A stretch of DNA of 64,000 bases from an uncultured Bacteroidales bacterium (GTDB lineage Bacteria; Bacteroidota; Bacteroidia; Bacteroidales; FEN-979): positions 34,097 through 98,096 of the forward strand of contig CAIMWF010000056.1 in NCBI GenBank assembly GCA_903845055.1, read 5' to 3'. Made by a program: the position numbers and the translations under genes. Below, piece by piece: positions 50,663 through 60,904 of the stretch. The number at the start of each line of letters is the position of its first letter. Position 1 is the first letter of the stretch. The notes beneath the pieces are model-generated. The model ran no database searches, had not been told where the DNA came from, and was given only the letters and a program-made list of their open reading frames with translations.

Positions 50663-52408
50663 CTATAGCCCTATTTTCAGGTTTAATTCCTTTAGTTGTT
50701 CGAATTTGATAGCTGATGGTGAATCGATCATCACATCGCGGCCTGAGTTGTTTTTAGGGAAGGCCATGAAGTCGCGGATCGATTCGCCCCCGCCGAAAAT
50801 GGTGCACCACCGGTCGAAGCCAAAGGCCACGCCGCCATGGGGAGGAGCGCCATATTCGAATGCGTTCATCAGGAAGCCGAACTGGTCGGCTGCCTCTTCA
50901 TCTGAAAATCCCAGAACGGTGAACATCTTCTTTTGTAGCTCCTTGTTGTGGATACGGATGGAGCCTCCGCCGATCTCAACCCCGTTGATCACCAGGTCGT
51001 AGGCATTGGCACGTACCTGTCCCGGGTCGGTATCGAGCAGGGGAATATCTTCGGGAGCCGGCGAGGTGAAGGGATGGTGCTTGGCATAAAAGCGGCGGGT
51101 TTCGTCGTCCCACTCCAGCAGCGGGAAATCGATGACCCAGAGCGGTTTGAAATCGCCCGGAGTGGTCAGGTTCATGCGTTTGCCCATCTCCAGCCGCAGG
51201 GTTCCGAGCGCGGTTTGCGTCTTTTCCCTTTTCCCTGCAAGGAGCAGAACCAGGTCGCCCGGTTTGGACCCGAATTTTTCGAGGATGGCCGCAAGGTCAT
51301 CCTGTGAATAGAACTTATCCACAGACGATTTGACCGATCCGTCGGCGCCGTGGCGGATATAAACCAGCCCGGAGGCACCTACCTGGGGCCGTTTCACGAA
51401 ATCAGTGAGTTCGTCCAGTTGTTTGCGTGAATATTCGCTGCACCCTGCGGCGTTGATCCCGACCACCAGTTCGGCCTCGTCGAACACTTTGAAATTTTTT
51501 CCTTTGACCAGTTCATTGATCTCCGTGAAGGTCATTCCGAAACGGATATCGGGTTTGTCGGAACCATAGAGGTCCATCGCCTGCGCATACGACATCCGGG
51601 GGAATTCATCCATTTTCATCTTCAGGACCGACATGAAAAGGTGCTTTGCCAACCCTTCAAAGGTGTTCAGGATATCCTCCTGGGTCACGAAGGCCATTTC
51701 GCAGTCGATCTGGGTGAATTCAGGCTGGCGGTCGGCCCGAAGGTCTTCATCGCGGAAACAGTGAACGATCTGGAAATAGCGGTCGAACCCTGCCACCATC
51801 AATAGCTGCTTGAAGGTCTGGGGCGACTGGGGAAGGGCATAGAACTGCCCGGGATTCATCCGGGAGGGAACGACAAAATCGCGCGCCCCCTCTGGCGTCG
51901 ATTTGATGAGGTATGGGGTCTCGATCTCCATGAAATGGAGGGAGCTGAGATAATTTCGTGTTTCGATGGCCATTTTGTGGCGCAGTTCGAGATTTTTTTT
52001 GTTGGCATTTCGACGCAGGTCGAGGTATCGGTACTTCATGCGGAGCTCCTCGCCGCCGTCGGTATTGTCCTCGATGGTAAAGGGAGGGGTTTTGGAAATA
52101 TTGAGTACGGTAAAATTGTCGACCAGTATTTCAACGTCACCGGTTGGCATCTTTGGGTTCTTGTTGCTCCTTTCTGCTACCTTTCCGTTTACCGAAATTA
52201 CGAATTCACGACCCAGTTTGCGGGCTTCCATGCACAGGGTTCCGTTTACCTCCATGTTGAAAACAAGCTGGGTAATTCCATACCGGTCGCGCAGGTCGAT
52301 GAAGGTGAGGCCGCCCATGTCGCGAGAGCGTTGCACCCAGCCCGACAGTTTTACATCCAGCCCCTGATGGGCCATTTTGAGTTCACCACAGGTATGTGTT
52401 CGAAGCAT
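50663..52408 (-). CDS. aspS: Aspartate--tRNA ligase
   Basis: 581 residues, class II synthetase of the bacterial type with a GAD insert. N-terminal OB-fold anticodon domain (1-105, [22 protein letters not shown]), motif 2 [20 protein letters not shown], the GAD domain (about 300-410), and motif 3 [11 protein letters not shown] followed by [10 protein letters not shown]. Charges tRNA-Asp. The next gene in the transcript is the cysteine-synthase relative; one stop touches the next start. Confidence 0.97.
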   Translation of the reverse strand: MLRTHTCGELKMAHQGLDVKLSGWVQRSRDMGGLTFIDLRDRYGITQLVFNMEVNGTLCMEARKLGREFVISVNGKVAERSNKNPKMPTGDVEILVDNFTVLNISKTPPFTIEDNTDGGEELRMKYRYLDLRRNANKKNLELRHKMAIETRNYLSSLHFMEIETPYLIKSTPEGARDFVVPSRMNPGQFYALPQSPQTFKQLLMVAGFDRYFQIVHCFRDEDLRADRQPEFTQIDCEMAFVTQEDILNTFEGLAKHLFMSVLKMKMDEFPRMSYAQAMDLYGSDKPDIRFGMTFTEINELVKGKNFKVFDEAELVVGINAAGCSEYSRKQLDELTDFVKRPQVGASGLVYIRHGADGSVKSSVDKFYSQDDLAAILEKFGSKPGDLVLLLAGKREKTQTALGTLRLEMGKRMNLTTPGDFKPLWVIDFPLLEWDDETRRFYAKHHPFTSPAPEDIPLLDTDPGQVRANAYDLVINGVEIGGGSIRIHNKELQKKMFTVLGFSDEEAADQFGFLMNAFEYGAPPHGGVAFGFDRWCTIFGGGESIRDFMAFPKNNSGRDVMIDSPSAIKFEQLKELNLKIGL

Positions 52409-52430
52409 CGGTTGAATATTTTTTGAAACG

Positions 52431-52438
52431 CAAAGGTA
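52431..52438 (-). promoter_or_regulatory. -7 element of aspS
   Basis: TACCTTTG on the minus strand, exact match, 23 bases before the aspS ATG. No spaced -33. Confidence 0.45.
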
Positions 52439-52460
52439 GAAAGAAAGGACAATTAAAATA

Positions 52461-53468
52461 TCAGGTCATCCGATCAATTTTGTCCCCGAGAATCCGCACC
52501 TTTTCATGAAGGATGTTAAAGAACCGGCAGCGTTCCTTGGCTGAGGTGCCGCTTATCAAGGTTGATTTCTGCATGAGGTTTCTCAGCGATTTTTCGATGG
52601 TGTCGCAAAACACCGGGTTGGTGGTGATCAGCTGGTTGATCACGTTATAGGTACTGTAAACGGTTTTACGGCCGTCGGTCTCGACGAGGATGGTATTATC
52701 GGTCACCAACACCTCGTTGTTGAAAAGCTTAAAGCTGTTTTCAACCCCTTCGGTCGGAAAGCCCGTCATGAACTGGAACCCGCGTTCGGCCTGTTCCTGC
52801 ACATGATGAAGCAGCGACTCCAGCACAACGCAAAGCCTGAAGACATCCTCCTTGTGCATGAAAAAACCGGAAACAAAACAATATTCGATCTGGCGAAGGA
52901 TGCTGGAGATGGTCTCTTCGCTCCATATCTCGGTGGTTGGAATTTTGGTGTAACAGGCCAGCATCCTGCGCCCCGTTTCCAGCAGATTAGCCGGCGGATC
53001 AAGGGTAAGCCGGGCATTTTCATAGCTGCTGTTCGGGATAAGGGCCTTGTTCCAGAAGTAGAACTTAAAGGCCGCGATTTCGGGGAATTCAAAAAAATAA
53101 AAAACGGGGATATCCTTTGCCGCGTAGATAATCTCGTGCTGCCTGCTGTCACAGATTTTCCTGATCGCAGTCTCCAGCGAATGGAGCCAGTCGTCGACAT
53201 TAAAACCGTTTTCCCCGATAGCCAGGGAGGTAAAGGTCACATGGTTGCTGCGGAGACTGAACAGCGTGTCAACCGAAATGTTGTAATGGAAACAGATCGA
53301 TTTCAACTCTTCAAGCGAAAGTTCCTTTTCGCCCCGGATCCGCCGGTAGGCGCTATCATAGCTGATTCCAAGCAGCTCCGACAGGTCGTGAACGAACGAG
53401 ATGTTCGGGGCAAGGCTGTTCCTGATCGTCTGGAACAGGATTTCCTGCACGGGGGGCGACTGGTTCAT
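52461..53468 (-). CDS. HTH protein of unknown function (335 aa)
   Basis: A helix-turn-helix lies at about residues 20-70 ([40 protein letters not shown]). The remaining 260 residues are mixed alpha/beta with no domain I can name; [12 protein letters not shown] and [19 protein letters not shown] are predicted helices. Similar HTH proteins with a long C-terminal region occur in Bacteroidota and are uncharacterised. No DNA-binding target is suggested by the neighbourhood. It has its own promoter and is followed by aspS on the same strand. Confidence 0.65.
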   Translation of the reverse strand: MNQSPPVQEILFQTIRNSLAPNISFVHDLSELLGISYDSAYRRIRGEKELSLEELKSICFHYNISVDTLFSLRSNHVTFTSLAIGENGFNVDDWLHSLETAIRKICDSRQHEIIYAAKDIPVFYFFEFPEIAAFKFYFWNKALIPNSSYENARLTLDPPANLLETGRRMLACYTKIPTTEIWSEETISSILRQIEYCFVSGFFMHKEDVFRLCVVLESLLHHVQEQAERGFQFMTGFPTEGVENSFKLFNNEVLVTDNTILVETDGRKTVYSTYNVINQLITTNPVFCDTIEKSLRNLMQKSTLISGTSAKERCRFFNILHEKVRILGDKIDRMT

Positions 53469-53536
53469 CTGATCGGCAGTTAGATGGTTTACAGGTCAAA
53501 AACTCCTGGAAGAACAATTTTTACTGTTTAACAGGG

Positions 53537-53568
53537 TAAATATACAGTATTAAACCCCTAAAAGCAAA
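53537..53568 (-). promoter_or_regulatory. Promoter of the HTH gene
   Basis: On the minus strand, TTTG (53565-53568), 20-base spacer, TATATTTA (53537-53544; one mismatch to the -7 consensus). Confidence 0.4.
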
Positions 53569-53592
53569 TTAAACGACCGGAAAACAGAATAA

Positions 53593-53722
53593 AGTGACGA
53601 GTGACAAGTGACGATTGACGAATGAAACCCGGTTATTTCGAGTAGTCCATAACGGGTTAAACAAAATCGTAAATCCAAAAACGCAAATCGTAAATTCCCA
53701 CTCGTCATTCGTCACTCGTCAC
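53593..53722. repeat. 130-base composite palindromic element
   Basis: Outer arms are GTGAC-type repeats in opposite orientation (53593-53624 and 53700-53722). Inside is a second inverted repeat, AACCCGGTTAT (53627-53637) with ATAACGGGTT (53649-53658), then two copies of AATCGTAAAT (53666-53675 and 53686-53695). The right arm supplies the last codons and stop of the macroglobulin gene. Confidence 0.7.
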
Positions 53723-56700
53723 TATTTTAATCCTTATTCCCTCCGAATGAGCTGCGAATTCCGGCGCATACATGCACTGCACCGTGGTGATCCCGTTTGA
53801 ATATTCGCCGGCGGCATTGGCCCGCAGGGCATATTCGAAAACATAGGTTCCCTTTGGCAGGTAATCGAAAAAGAAGCTGGTAGCCAGGTCGGTGGTGCTC
53901 TGGTAATAGCCCAGCCCGTCCTGGTAACGATAGCCGGATAATACGCCGCCCGAACCCCCTCCCATCCAGGGTAAGGAGCCCGATGGTGAAATCACCGGTT
54001 CCAGCGCGCTGGCTCTCAGGTCCTTCATGTACACAAACTCCAGATCGCGATCGACAGTCAGCACAACGCGGACAACCATCCTGTCGCCGGTCTTCAGCAG
54101 CACATTCGGTTGTTTGGTGCCCTGATCAGTCTTCTTGTCGTAATTTTTAATTTTTAATTCGTAATCCGATACAGGTTCAAGCACAGGTCCCGCCGGGGTA
54201 TTCCTTTCGATAAAGACCTTCTTCTCCAGCTTCATCGGTGTTGCTGCCGGGGTGATCTTGTCGAGATCTTCGAAGTATTGCCAGTAAACGGCGCCCCAGG
54301 CAATTCCCTGTGATGATTTCGACACCGTGATCTTTCCCATATCCGGCCGGATGTCATTACCCGTCCAGGAACACTGGAAGTAGCCGGTCCCGGCCTCCTT
54401 TTTCACATCGGTGAGCTGGCCGGAACTTATTTTTTCCTTACCCAGCGAAATCTTAACACCGGGATCTTCCGCAAGCAGGTCGGGGCCGCGAAGGAGCAGT
54501 GCGTAACAGGCCTCCAGCGTTGCACGGGGCGACCGCCAGTTTTGGGTCTGTTTCTGTTTCAGCAGCCAGATCTTTAATTCCTCCACCGCGGCCTCGTTTT
54601 TGCCTGCTTCGTCAAAGGCTTCAATCATGAGCGCCTGGTTTTCAACCGGGGCCTGGTGCCAGTAATATCCTTGTTCTTCGGCCCAGTACATGCCCATTTC
54701 GGGAGAATGCAGCGCCTTTTCCGAAAGCGATTTCAGGATCAAAGGCGGCACCTCGCGGTTCCCGAGACGGTTGAGGGCAAGGGCAATCATGGCCTGGAGG
54801 CCGCGGTCGTTTTGTAGCCAGTATTTTTCGGCCTGTTTTTTGAAATAAGCGAAGGCCTCGCTGCATTTCGCGTCGGGAAATGGGATACCGGTGCCGCCGG
54901 GGTTCATGAAATAACTCCTGGCATATAAATACTGAACCTGCGAACTCCCGGTATTATTTTCATCCAGGTGTCCCGGCTGGTATTTCTCCAGGTTTTCATA
55001 ATCCTTCGCAAGTTCACGGTCGAGGTAGCCGATCGCCCGGGTTACCATGCTGCGCCTTTCCTGGTCAGCAAGGATATCAGTGATGTCCAGGTGATGAAGA
55101 CGTCCGAGACCGGTAAGAATGTTCTGGGTCGTGTAACGGTTCACAGGCATTCCTGCAAACCAGGTCCAGCCGCCGTCGGGGGTCTGCAGTTTCAGCAGTT
55201 TCCCCATGTTTTCCTTCAGCCGGGCTTCGGTGGCGTTCGGGTCGAAGTAGCGCCCGAGGTTTTGCTTGCGGCCGGTTTCGCCGGCAGCATCCATCACCCA
55301 TGGGGTTTCCTGGAGCAGGGCCGATTTGAGCTCCTGGTTCTTTTCCAGGGTTGACTGAAGCGCATCGGGTGTGAGGTTTTTCCATGATTCAAACACCGCC
55401 CTGATTTTCGGGCTGGAATTTGCAATAAATGTGGCCATACTGTTCGACCAGAAGGCATCGAAGATCGCATCGGCATTGTCGTAGGCCTGGTCGTCGAGAG
55501 AAGGGAGGGCCTGGATGGCATACCACGCGGGGTTTGAGGCAAATTCGAGGGTGAGTTTATAATTCCTGCGCGTCGTACTTTCGCCTGAATTTCCTGATTT
55601 CAGCAGTTTGTCGAAAGAAAATTCGGTTGTGCCCTTACCGCGTACAGGCAGGGGCAGCGGTTCAGTGATCAGGAGGCGGTTTGTAAGCACCGGGATCGCC
55701 TTTTCTTCGCCGTCGGAGAAACTGCCTGCAGAAGCGGTCACACGGTATTGAAGCACCGACAGGGCGGAACCGGACGGGATCACCAGGATCCAGCTTACCA
55801 TGGCGCTCCGGCCTTTGGCGGCACTGAAACCAACTTCCAGCGGATTGTTATCCAGGGCTGAAGCCGGCTTCACCAGGTTGTTGAATGACTGCGGCGTGAA
55901 GGCGTCGCCCATGCTGAGCGCTGCTTTTCCTGAAAGGTCATGGTCGGAAAGGTTGACGATTTTCGTGCTGAAAACCACGGTATCTCCCTGCCTGACGAAG
56001 CGTGGTGCGTTGGGAAAGACCATCAGTTCCTTCCGGGTGACCAACTCCTTTTCAATCTGTCCGGATTCAAGGTTTTTCGTATGGGCCAGCCCCATCAGCT
56101 TCCACCGGGTGAGCGATTCGGGGGCCGTAAATTCAAGAATCAAACCGCCTGTTGAATCGGTGACCATGGAAGGGTAAAAGAATGCAGTTTCGCGGAAGTC
56201 GCGGCGAACCTGCAGTTCAGGGCCTGCGGGGAGCGGATTTTTTGCCGGGGGATTTTTATCAGGGGTTCCACCCGGGCTGCCGGCAATAACATTGGATTCG
56301 ATCACCGGTTTTGGCGAAGCAACCTCCATTTCATTCAGAACCGCATCCTCGGCAGCCATGGGTGCAATTCCCGTTTTCTTGCTCATCCTGCCGCGACCGT
56401 AGATGATGTTCCTGTTGTCGGAACCGAAATAATTCAGTCCGAACCAGTTCAGCCTCAGCAAAGGATGTTCCGAATAGGTCACTTCATTGCCGGCCGGGCC
56501 GTGCCAGGTTCCCGAGGTCGTCTGGAAGGACTGGTCAATGTTCCACGGGTTGCCGCCCAGGGAGGCCTGGTAGAGGCTGAATGACCAGCTGTTTGCCCGG
56601 AACTGGTCGAGCGAGGCATCATACATGCCGGCCATGAATTCGGCATGGGCAGGATTTCCGTTTGCCTTGCTGATCCTGATTTTCCAGCTTTCTTTGGTTC

Positions 56701-59700
56701 CGGGGTCGATCTTGTTGCGGAAGGTTTCAAGGGTGATGGCGAGCTTTTTGTCTGTATAGGGAACCTGGATCACCGTGCTGTTCTGGAATACCCGGTTATG
56801 TTTGACGAATGCAAAATTTACCGAGAAATTCCCGCGGTATTTTTCCAGGATGGGGACCTCGAAGATCCTGGCGCGGTTGCTGAGGGTGATTGTTTCACGT
56901 GAAACCAGGGTATCGCCGCGGCTGATCTCACAAATCAAGTTGACATGGTCGGACCTGGAACCGATGAGGAACCGGGCCGCTTCGCCCGGCTCGCCCGTGG
57001 TTTTCAACGGGACGAACCAGTTCATTTCATTGACGGGAACCTCCGCCGAGAGGGGTGAAAATGCGGTGAAGAGTTGCTTCGTCACCACTTCCTTGCCGAA
57101 AGGATCATTGGCCTTCAGAACCAGTAAATAGGACCCGGGAAGCAGTGTTTTCGGGTTAAACAGTTTGATCACCGAATCGTTGGCCGTGTTTATGTTCTTT
57201 TGAAAAAGAGTCGCCTCCGCGGGCCAGTTTTCCGGGTTGTTTTCATCGGCGAAAAGGTCGTCGGGGTATTGTGCATGGAACACTTCTGCGGTTGTGAGGC
57301 TGAGATCGGGCCTTGCCCAGGACCTCGTTTTGAAAGCCGTAGCGGGCTGCCGCAGCCTTTGCAGGGTTGCCGAAACAACGACCGGGGTAGGGCGCCCGTT
57401 GAGGTTGGTGGCGGTTATTTTGACCAGGCTGTCGGAGGTAAGGTTGACCATGCCGGTCATCGCGACCGACAGGAGCAGGGAGTTTGTTCCGACGGAAACC
57501 TCCTGCAGGGCGTTTTGCGTTTCGCCGTTGAGGTCGGTCACATCGGCTGTGACGGTATAATCGAAGACCGGCTGCGCCTGCATCTCCACCGACCGGTCGG
57601 GAAGCGCCGTAAAGGTGATGGTGAACTTCCCGTCAGGACCGGTGGTAGTGGTTCCGCTGGCGATTTCGGCAGGGCTGGAGACGGGGATGGGCCGGTACCC
57701 GTTTCTCCAGTCGAAGAATGGAAAACGTGCGTTCCGAACCACCCTGAAGGCAACTTTGGCTCCGTCGATCCCGTTCCCGGCGAAGGCGGCAGCCTTGCCG
57801 GTCACCACCAATTTATCCCCCAGTTTGTAGTTTCCTTCAAGCGGTTCGTAAGTTACCTCGAACATCGGTCGTTTGTATTCTTCGACAGAGATATAGGCCG
57901 ATCCCGATTCGTTGGCGATGGACATCTGACCGGGGAGCACCCCCAGCGGGGCGGTAAAGGAACCGTTGAACGAACCGAATTCATTGGAAACAAGGTTCAG
58001 TTCCGTAATTTTCCTGCCATTTGCGTCCGAAAACACCACCTTCGTCGCCTGCCCGGGTTTGATGGCCGACCGGTTGCCCATTCTTTCAAGGATGATCCCC
58101 TTGAAATATACCAGTTGCCCGGGACGGTAAATGGCCCGGTCGGTATAAAACATGGTTTGAAGACTGGTTCGTTCAGGGGAGCGGTAGCCAGGGTACCGGT
58201 AAAATTCGCCTGTGATCACCTGTTCGTCGCGGTAAAATATCTTAAGGTAATTATTGGTATTGCGGCCGTTTTCAACGGGTGTGGGCAGCTCAAGGTAACC
58301 CTTGTCGTCGCTGGTGATATCCTGTAATTTAACCGAAACGTATTTCTGGCGCTGGTAATCCCAGTTTTTCATCCAGACTTCGGTTCTGACATTTCCCAAC
58401 GGCGATCCCGATTCGCGGTCGAGCAGGAAATAACCCGTACTGCCATCACCATTCCGGCGCGAAATGTAACTGACTTGCGTTGACCAGAAAGGCATCCACG
58501 TATAAACCTGCTGCGGGTCGGTAAAATTCTCCCGGGTGGAGCATACAAGCACGTAGAACCCTGCGGGGAGGGCAGGAACAGGCATTTCGACACTGTGTTT
58601 CTGGTAATCGTTCTCCGATGGTAACGCCTGCGACCAGGAGGTAGCAGCCGGCAGTGCAGCCAGGTACCCGAAAAACTCTTCCGGCCTGGCATTGACCCAT
58701 TTTCCGGCATAAATCTCCGGGTCGGTTTTCACCAGCCTGAAGTAAAGTTTGGTCACATTTGCAAAATACAGCAGGGCCAGGGAGGACTTGTCGGCCGCCA
58801 CGGCCGATTCCGTCGTTACCCCAATATCCTGTTTTTTGATGGTGCCTTCCAGGATCTGGCAGTTCTTTGCCCCGTTCGAGCCGGGATGTCGTTTGATGGT
58901 ATTTTCACAAACATCCAGGGCAGAACGGATCTCCCATTGGTGGGCATCTGTCGTCAGCGGCTTGTAAAGCAAGCCCTGGCCGCAGAGGAACGATGCCAGG
59001 GTATAAGAGATATCGGCAGACCACAGGGAGGCGGCAAAGTTTTTTTCGAAAATTTTCAGGGCTTCGCGGTAGAGGCTGTCCCTTTCAGGAAGGACCGACA
59101 TCTCGTGAATAAAGGAAAACCGCTTCAGTTCCGTTTCGATAAGGGCACGCGGGTCGTTGTCATCCCTGTGGAATGCCGCCAGGTCGCGGAAGATGACCAT
59201 GGCAAAACGTTTGGGCGAAGCCGAATCGGCGGGCAGGTTCATTTCTCCGCGGATGAAAGCGGCCGTTTGGGCGAAATATTCCGGTCGGTCGATCTCGAAT
59301 CCCCGGGAGGAGGAGAGGAGGGTTCCGTTGTTCTCAGTAAAAAAATCGAGTGCCCGCCCGGCCAGGAAATCATAGAGGGTCGGGTAATACTTTGAGGCAC
59401 CGTCCGATGTTGATGATGTTTTGGGCTCGGCCGGGTAGCATTCGACCACTGCATCAAAACGGTCGATGGGGGTTCTTTTGAGCGTGTCGGGATTGGCAAG
59501 CGATAGAAGGTAAGTGCGGGTGATGACTGAGGAGATGGTTTGCAGGTCCCAGGTTTCGAGACTGTCGGAAATGATCGATCTTGCATGTGTACGGTCGCGG
59601 AACCGGAATTGGTTGTTCTGGTAATATTTTGCATAAACCTCGGCAAGGATCGATTGCAGGATCTGCCGGGAGGGCCCTTTGGCGGTTATAACCTCCTTTT

Positions 59701-60016
59701 TCAAGCCGGAGATGGATTTTACAAGGAAATTTTCCTGGAATTCAGAATTCAGGCGATACCCGTAAATGACGGACTTAATGTATTGCGGATCGTTTTTTTC
59801 TGCTTTCGCACGGGCACGGATCTTTTCGGCAACCTCCGCAGCCGACCTGGGCTGGCCAAGGGCGGAGAGCGAATCAACCTGCTTCCAGAGCCCGGCATAA
59901 TTTTGCAGGCCCGGCGACGCGCTCTTTTTACCGGGTTTCACTTCCGCCAATGCACCCCCCGAAAGGGCCAGGACAAAGAGGACAAACACCAGGAATGAAC
60001 CTATTTTGGTATTCAT
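53705..60016 (-). CDS. Alpha-2-macroglobulin-like exported protein without thioester
   Basis: 2103 residues, the largest gene here. Signal peptide (MNTKIGSFLVFVLFVLALSG). A helical N-terminal part (about 30-420) is followed by macroglobulin beta domains; MG2 carries IYRPGQLVYFKGI near residue 630. The A2M family segment is near 1290 (FFYPSMVTDSTGGLILEFTAPESLTRW), the alpha/alpha-toroid TED-like domain about 1520-1850 (LQTPDGGWTWFAGMP), and a C-terminal receptor-like beta domain. The CxEQ thioester is missing: the position reads PSLDDQAYDNAD. Bacterial A2Ms trap proteases in the periplasm, often with PBP1C, which is not here. Residues near 1950 and the C-terminus derive from repeats. Confidence 0.9.
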   Translation of the reverse strand: MNTKIGSFLVFVLFVLALSGGALAEVKPGKKSASPGLQNYAGLWKQVDSLSALGQPRSAAEVAEKIRARAKAEKNDPQYIKSVIYGYRLNSEFQENFLVKSISGLKKEVITAKGPSRQILQSILAEVYAKYYQNNQFRFRDRTHARSIISDSLETWDLQTISSVITRTYLLSLANPDTLKRTPIDRFDAVVECYPAEPKTSSTSDGASKYYPTLYDFLAGRALDFFTENNGTLLSSSRGFEIDRPEYFAQTAAFIRGEMNLPADSASPKRFAMVIFRDLAAFHRDDNDPRALIETELKRFSFIHEMSVLPERDSLYREALKIFEKNFAASLWSADISYTLASFLCGQGLLYKPLTTDAHQWEIRSALDVCENTIKRHPGSNGAKNCQILEGTIKKQDIGVTTESAVAADKSSLALLYFANVTKLYFRLVKTDPEIYAGKWVNARPEEFFGYLAALPAATSWSQALPSENDYQKHSVEMPVPALPAGFYVLVCSTRENFTDPQQVYTWMPFWSTQVSYISRRNGDGSTGYFLLDRESGSPLGNVRTEVWMKNWDYQRQKYVSVKLQDITSDDKGYLELPTPVENGRNTNNYLKIFYRDEQVITGEFYRYPGYRSPERTSLQTMFYTDRAIYRPGQLVYFKGIILERMGNRSAIKPGQATKVVFSDANGRKITELNLVSNEFGSFNGSFTAPLGVLPGQMSIANESGSAYISVEEYKRPMFEVTYEPLEGNYKLGDKLVVTGKAAAFAGNGIDGAKVAFRVVRNARFPFFDWRNGYRPIPVSSPAEIASGTTTTGPDGKFTITFTALPDRSVEMQAQPVFDYTVTADVTDLNGETQNALQEVSVGTNSLLLSVAMTGMVNLTSDSLVKITATNLNGRPTPVVVSATLQRLRQPATAFKTRSWARPDLSLTTAEVFHAQYPDDLFADENNPENWPAEATLFQKNINTANDSVIKLFNPKTLLPGSYLLVLKANDPFGKEVVTKQLFTAFSPLSAEVPVNEMNWFVPLKTTGEPGEAARFLIGSRSDHVNLICEISRGDTLVSRETITLSNRARIFEVPILEKYRGNFSVNFAFVKHNRVFQNSTVIQVPYTDKKLAITLETFRNKIDPGTKESWKIRISKANGNPAHAEFMAGMYDASLDQFRANSWSFSLYQASLGGNPWNIDQSFQTTSGTWHGPAGNEVTYSEHPLLRLNWFGLNYFGSDNRNIIYGRGRMSKKTGIAPMAAEDAVLNEMEVASPKPVIESNVIAGSPGGTPDKNPPAKNPLPAGPELQVRRDFRETAFFYPSMVTDSTGGLILEFTAPESLTRWKLMGLAHTKNLESGQIEKELVTRKELMVFPNAPRFVRQGDTVVFSTKIVNLSDHDLSGKAALSMGDAFTPQSFNNLVKPASALDNNPLEVGFSAAKGRSAMVSWILVIPSGSALSVLQYRVTASAGSFSDGEEKAIPVLTNRLLITEPLPLPVRGKGTTEFSFDKLLKSGNSGESTTRRNYKLTLEFASNPAWYAIQALPSLDDQAYDNADAIFDAFWSNSMATFIANSSPKIRAVFESWKNLTPDALQSTLEKNQELKSALLQETPWVMDAAGETGRKQNLGRYFDPNATEARLKENMGKLLKLQTPDGGWTWFAGMPVNRYTTQNILTGLGRLHHLDITDILADQERRSMVTRAIGYLDRELAKDYENLEKYQPGHLDENNTGSSQVQYLYARSYFMNPGGTGIPFPDAKCSEAFAYFKKQAEKYWLQNDRGLQAMIALALNRLGNREVPPLILKSLSEKALHSPEMGMYWAEEQGYYWHQAPVENQALMIEAFDEAGKNEAAVEELKIWLLKQKQTQNWRSPRATLEACYALLLRGPDLLAEDPGVKISLGKEKISSGQLTDVKKEAGTGYFQCSWTGNDIRPDMGKITVSKSSQGIAWGAVYWQYFEDLDKITPAATPMKLEKKVFIERNTPAGPVLEPVSDYELKIKNYDKKTDQGTKQPNVLLKTGDRMVVRVVLTVDRDLEFVYMKDLRASALEPVISPSGSLPWMGGGSGGVLSGYRYQDGLGYYQSTTDLATSFFFDYLPKGTYVFEYALRANAAGEYSNGITTVQCMYAPEFAAHSEGIRIKIVTSDE
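54139..54168. repeat. AATTAAAA repeat inserted in frame in the macroglobulin gene
   Basis: On the minus strand ATTACGAATTAAAAATTAAA and onward to ATTACGA encodes DYELKIKNYD. Near-identical to the spacer repeat at 47476-47506. Confidence 0.7.
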
Positions 60017-60045
60017 AAGCAGGATTTTTTATGATAATTCATATA

Positions 60046-60076
60046 CAATATTAGACAAATTGCCCAAAGAAGCAAA
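60046..60076 (-). promoter_or_regulatory. Promoter of the macroglobulin gene
   Basis: On the minus strand, TTTG (60073-60076), 19-base spacer, TAATATTG (60046-60053; one mismatch). Confidence 0.5.
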
Positions 60077-60094
60077 TATTGTGCCGGTAAATGG

Positions 60095-60904
60095 TTATTT
60101 CTTCCTGTTCAGCTGGGAGGTCAGCGGGTTGGCAAGACCTGAGTAACTGAGCAGTTCGAGTTTGACCGTTCCTACGATCACCACCGACTGGGCGAGGATG
60201 GGCAGGTGGTTTTTGTCGTCGGTGACCCAGACATCCATGGGATAGGGCTGGCTGAAGACATTCCCGGTGGCAACCATGGGCTTGAAACGAAGGCAGCGGA
60301 AGGTGCCCAGGTCGGTGATCACCACCTCCCTTCCGGCAAACTGTATCTGCGAAATGTAGAGTGAATCGTCGAGGTAGAAATTCACCGGGATGTTCTGGCC
60401 GGGGGTTGCGGCCGACAGGTCCAGTGTACGGGCAAAATAAAATGCCGACAGGATGTCCTGGGTCCCCGGGATGATCCTTTTATTTGCCCGTGTACTGAGC
60501 GCCGACCCTGAATACTGGTTGAACCTGATATCGTCGTTGTAATTATAGCTGCCTTCGTGTGTACGTCGCATGAACATCCATGAGAACAGGTACACCTCGT
60601 CGATGAAGGATTCAAACCGGTCGTTCACCTTGTAAAACCAGTTGAACGCCCCTTTTGAATGACCCTCCCCGACCACATGGTAAACCTTGCGGCCGTCGGC
60701 CAATTTTGACGAAGCATCCACCTCAAGGGTTGCAATCCCGGCGGTGACCTGGCCGGTGACGTAGGAATCGTAATAGGCCCTGAATTTCAATTTTTCACCG
60801 AAGGTAAAGGCTTCGTTCCTTACCGGCTTGAACGGTTGTGCATAACCTGTGAGGAGCGCGCAGTGAAAAACAAGAAAGATAAAAAAGAGCCGGGTTTTTG
60901 TCAT
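60095..60904 (-). CDS. DUF3108 exported protein
   Basis: 269 residues from the ATG at 60904, which overlaps the leuS stop in ATGA; a longer frame to 60976 is wholly inside leuS. Signal peptide (MTKTRLFFIFLVFHCALLTG, cleavage near GYAQ). DUF3108 body with FTFGEKLKFRAYYDSYVTGQ, DRFESFIDEVYLFSW and a closing PMDVWVTDDKNHLPIL. The family is a beta-rich periplasmic fold of unknown function. Translationally coupled to leuS. Confidence 0.87.
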   Translation of the reverse strand: MTKTRLFFIFLVFHCALLTGYAQPFKPVRNEAFTFGEKLKFRAYYDSYVTGQVTAGIATLEVDASSKLADGRKVYHVVGEGHSKGAFNWFYKVNDRFESFIDEVYLFSWMFMRRTHEGSYNYNDDIRFNQYSGSALSTRANKRIIPGTQDILSAFYFARTLDLSAATPGQNIPVNFYLDDSLYISQIQFAGREVVITDLGTFRCLRFKPMVATGNVFSQPYPMDVWVTDDKNHLPILAQSVVIVGTVKLELLSYSGLANPLTSQLNRKK

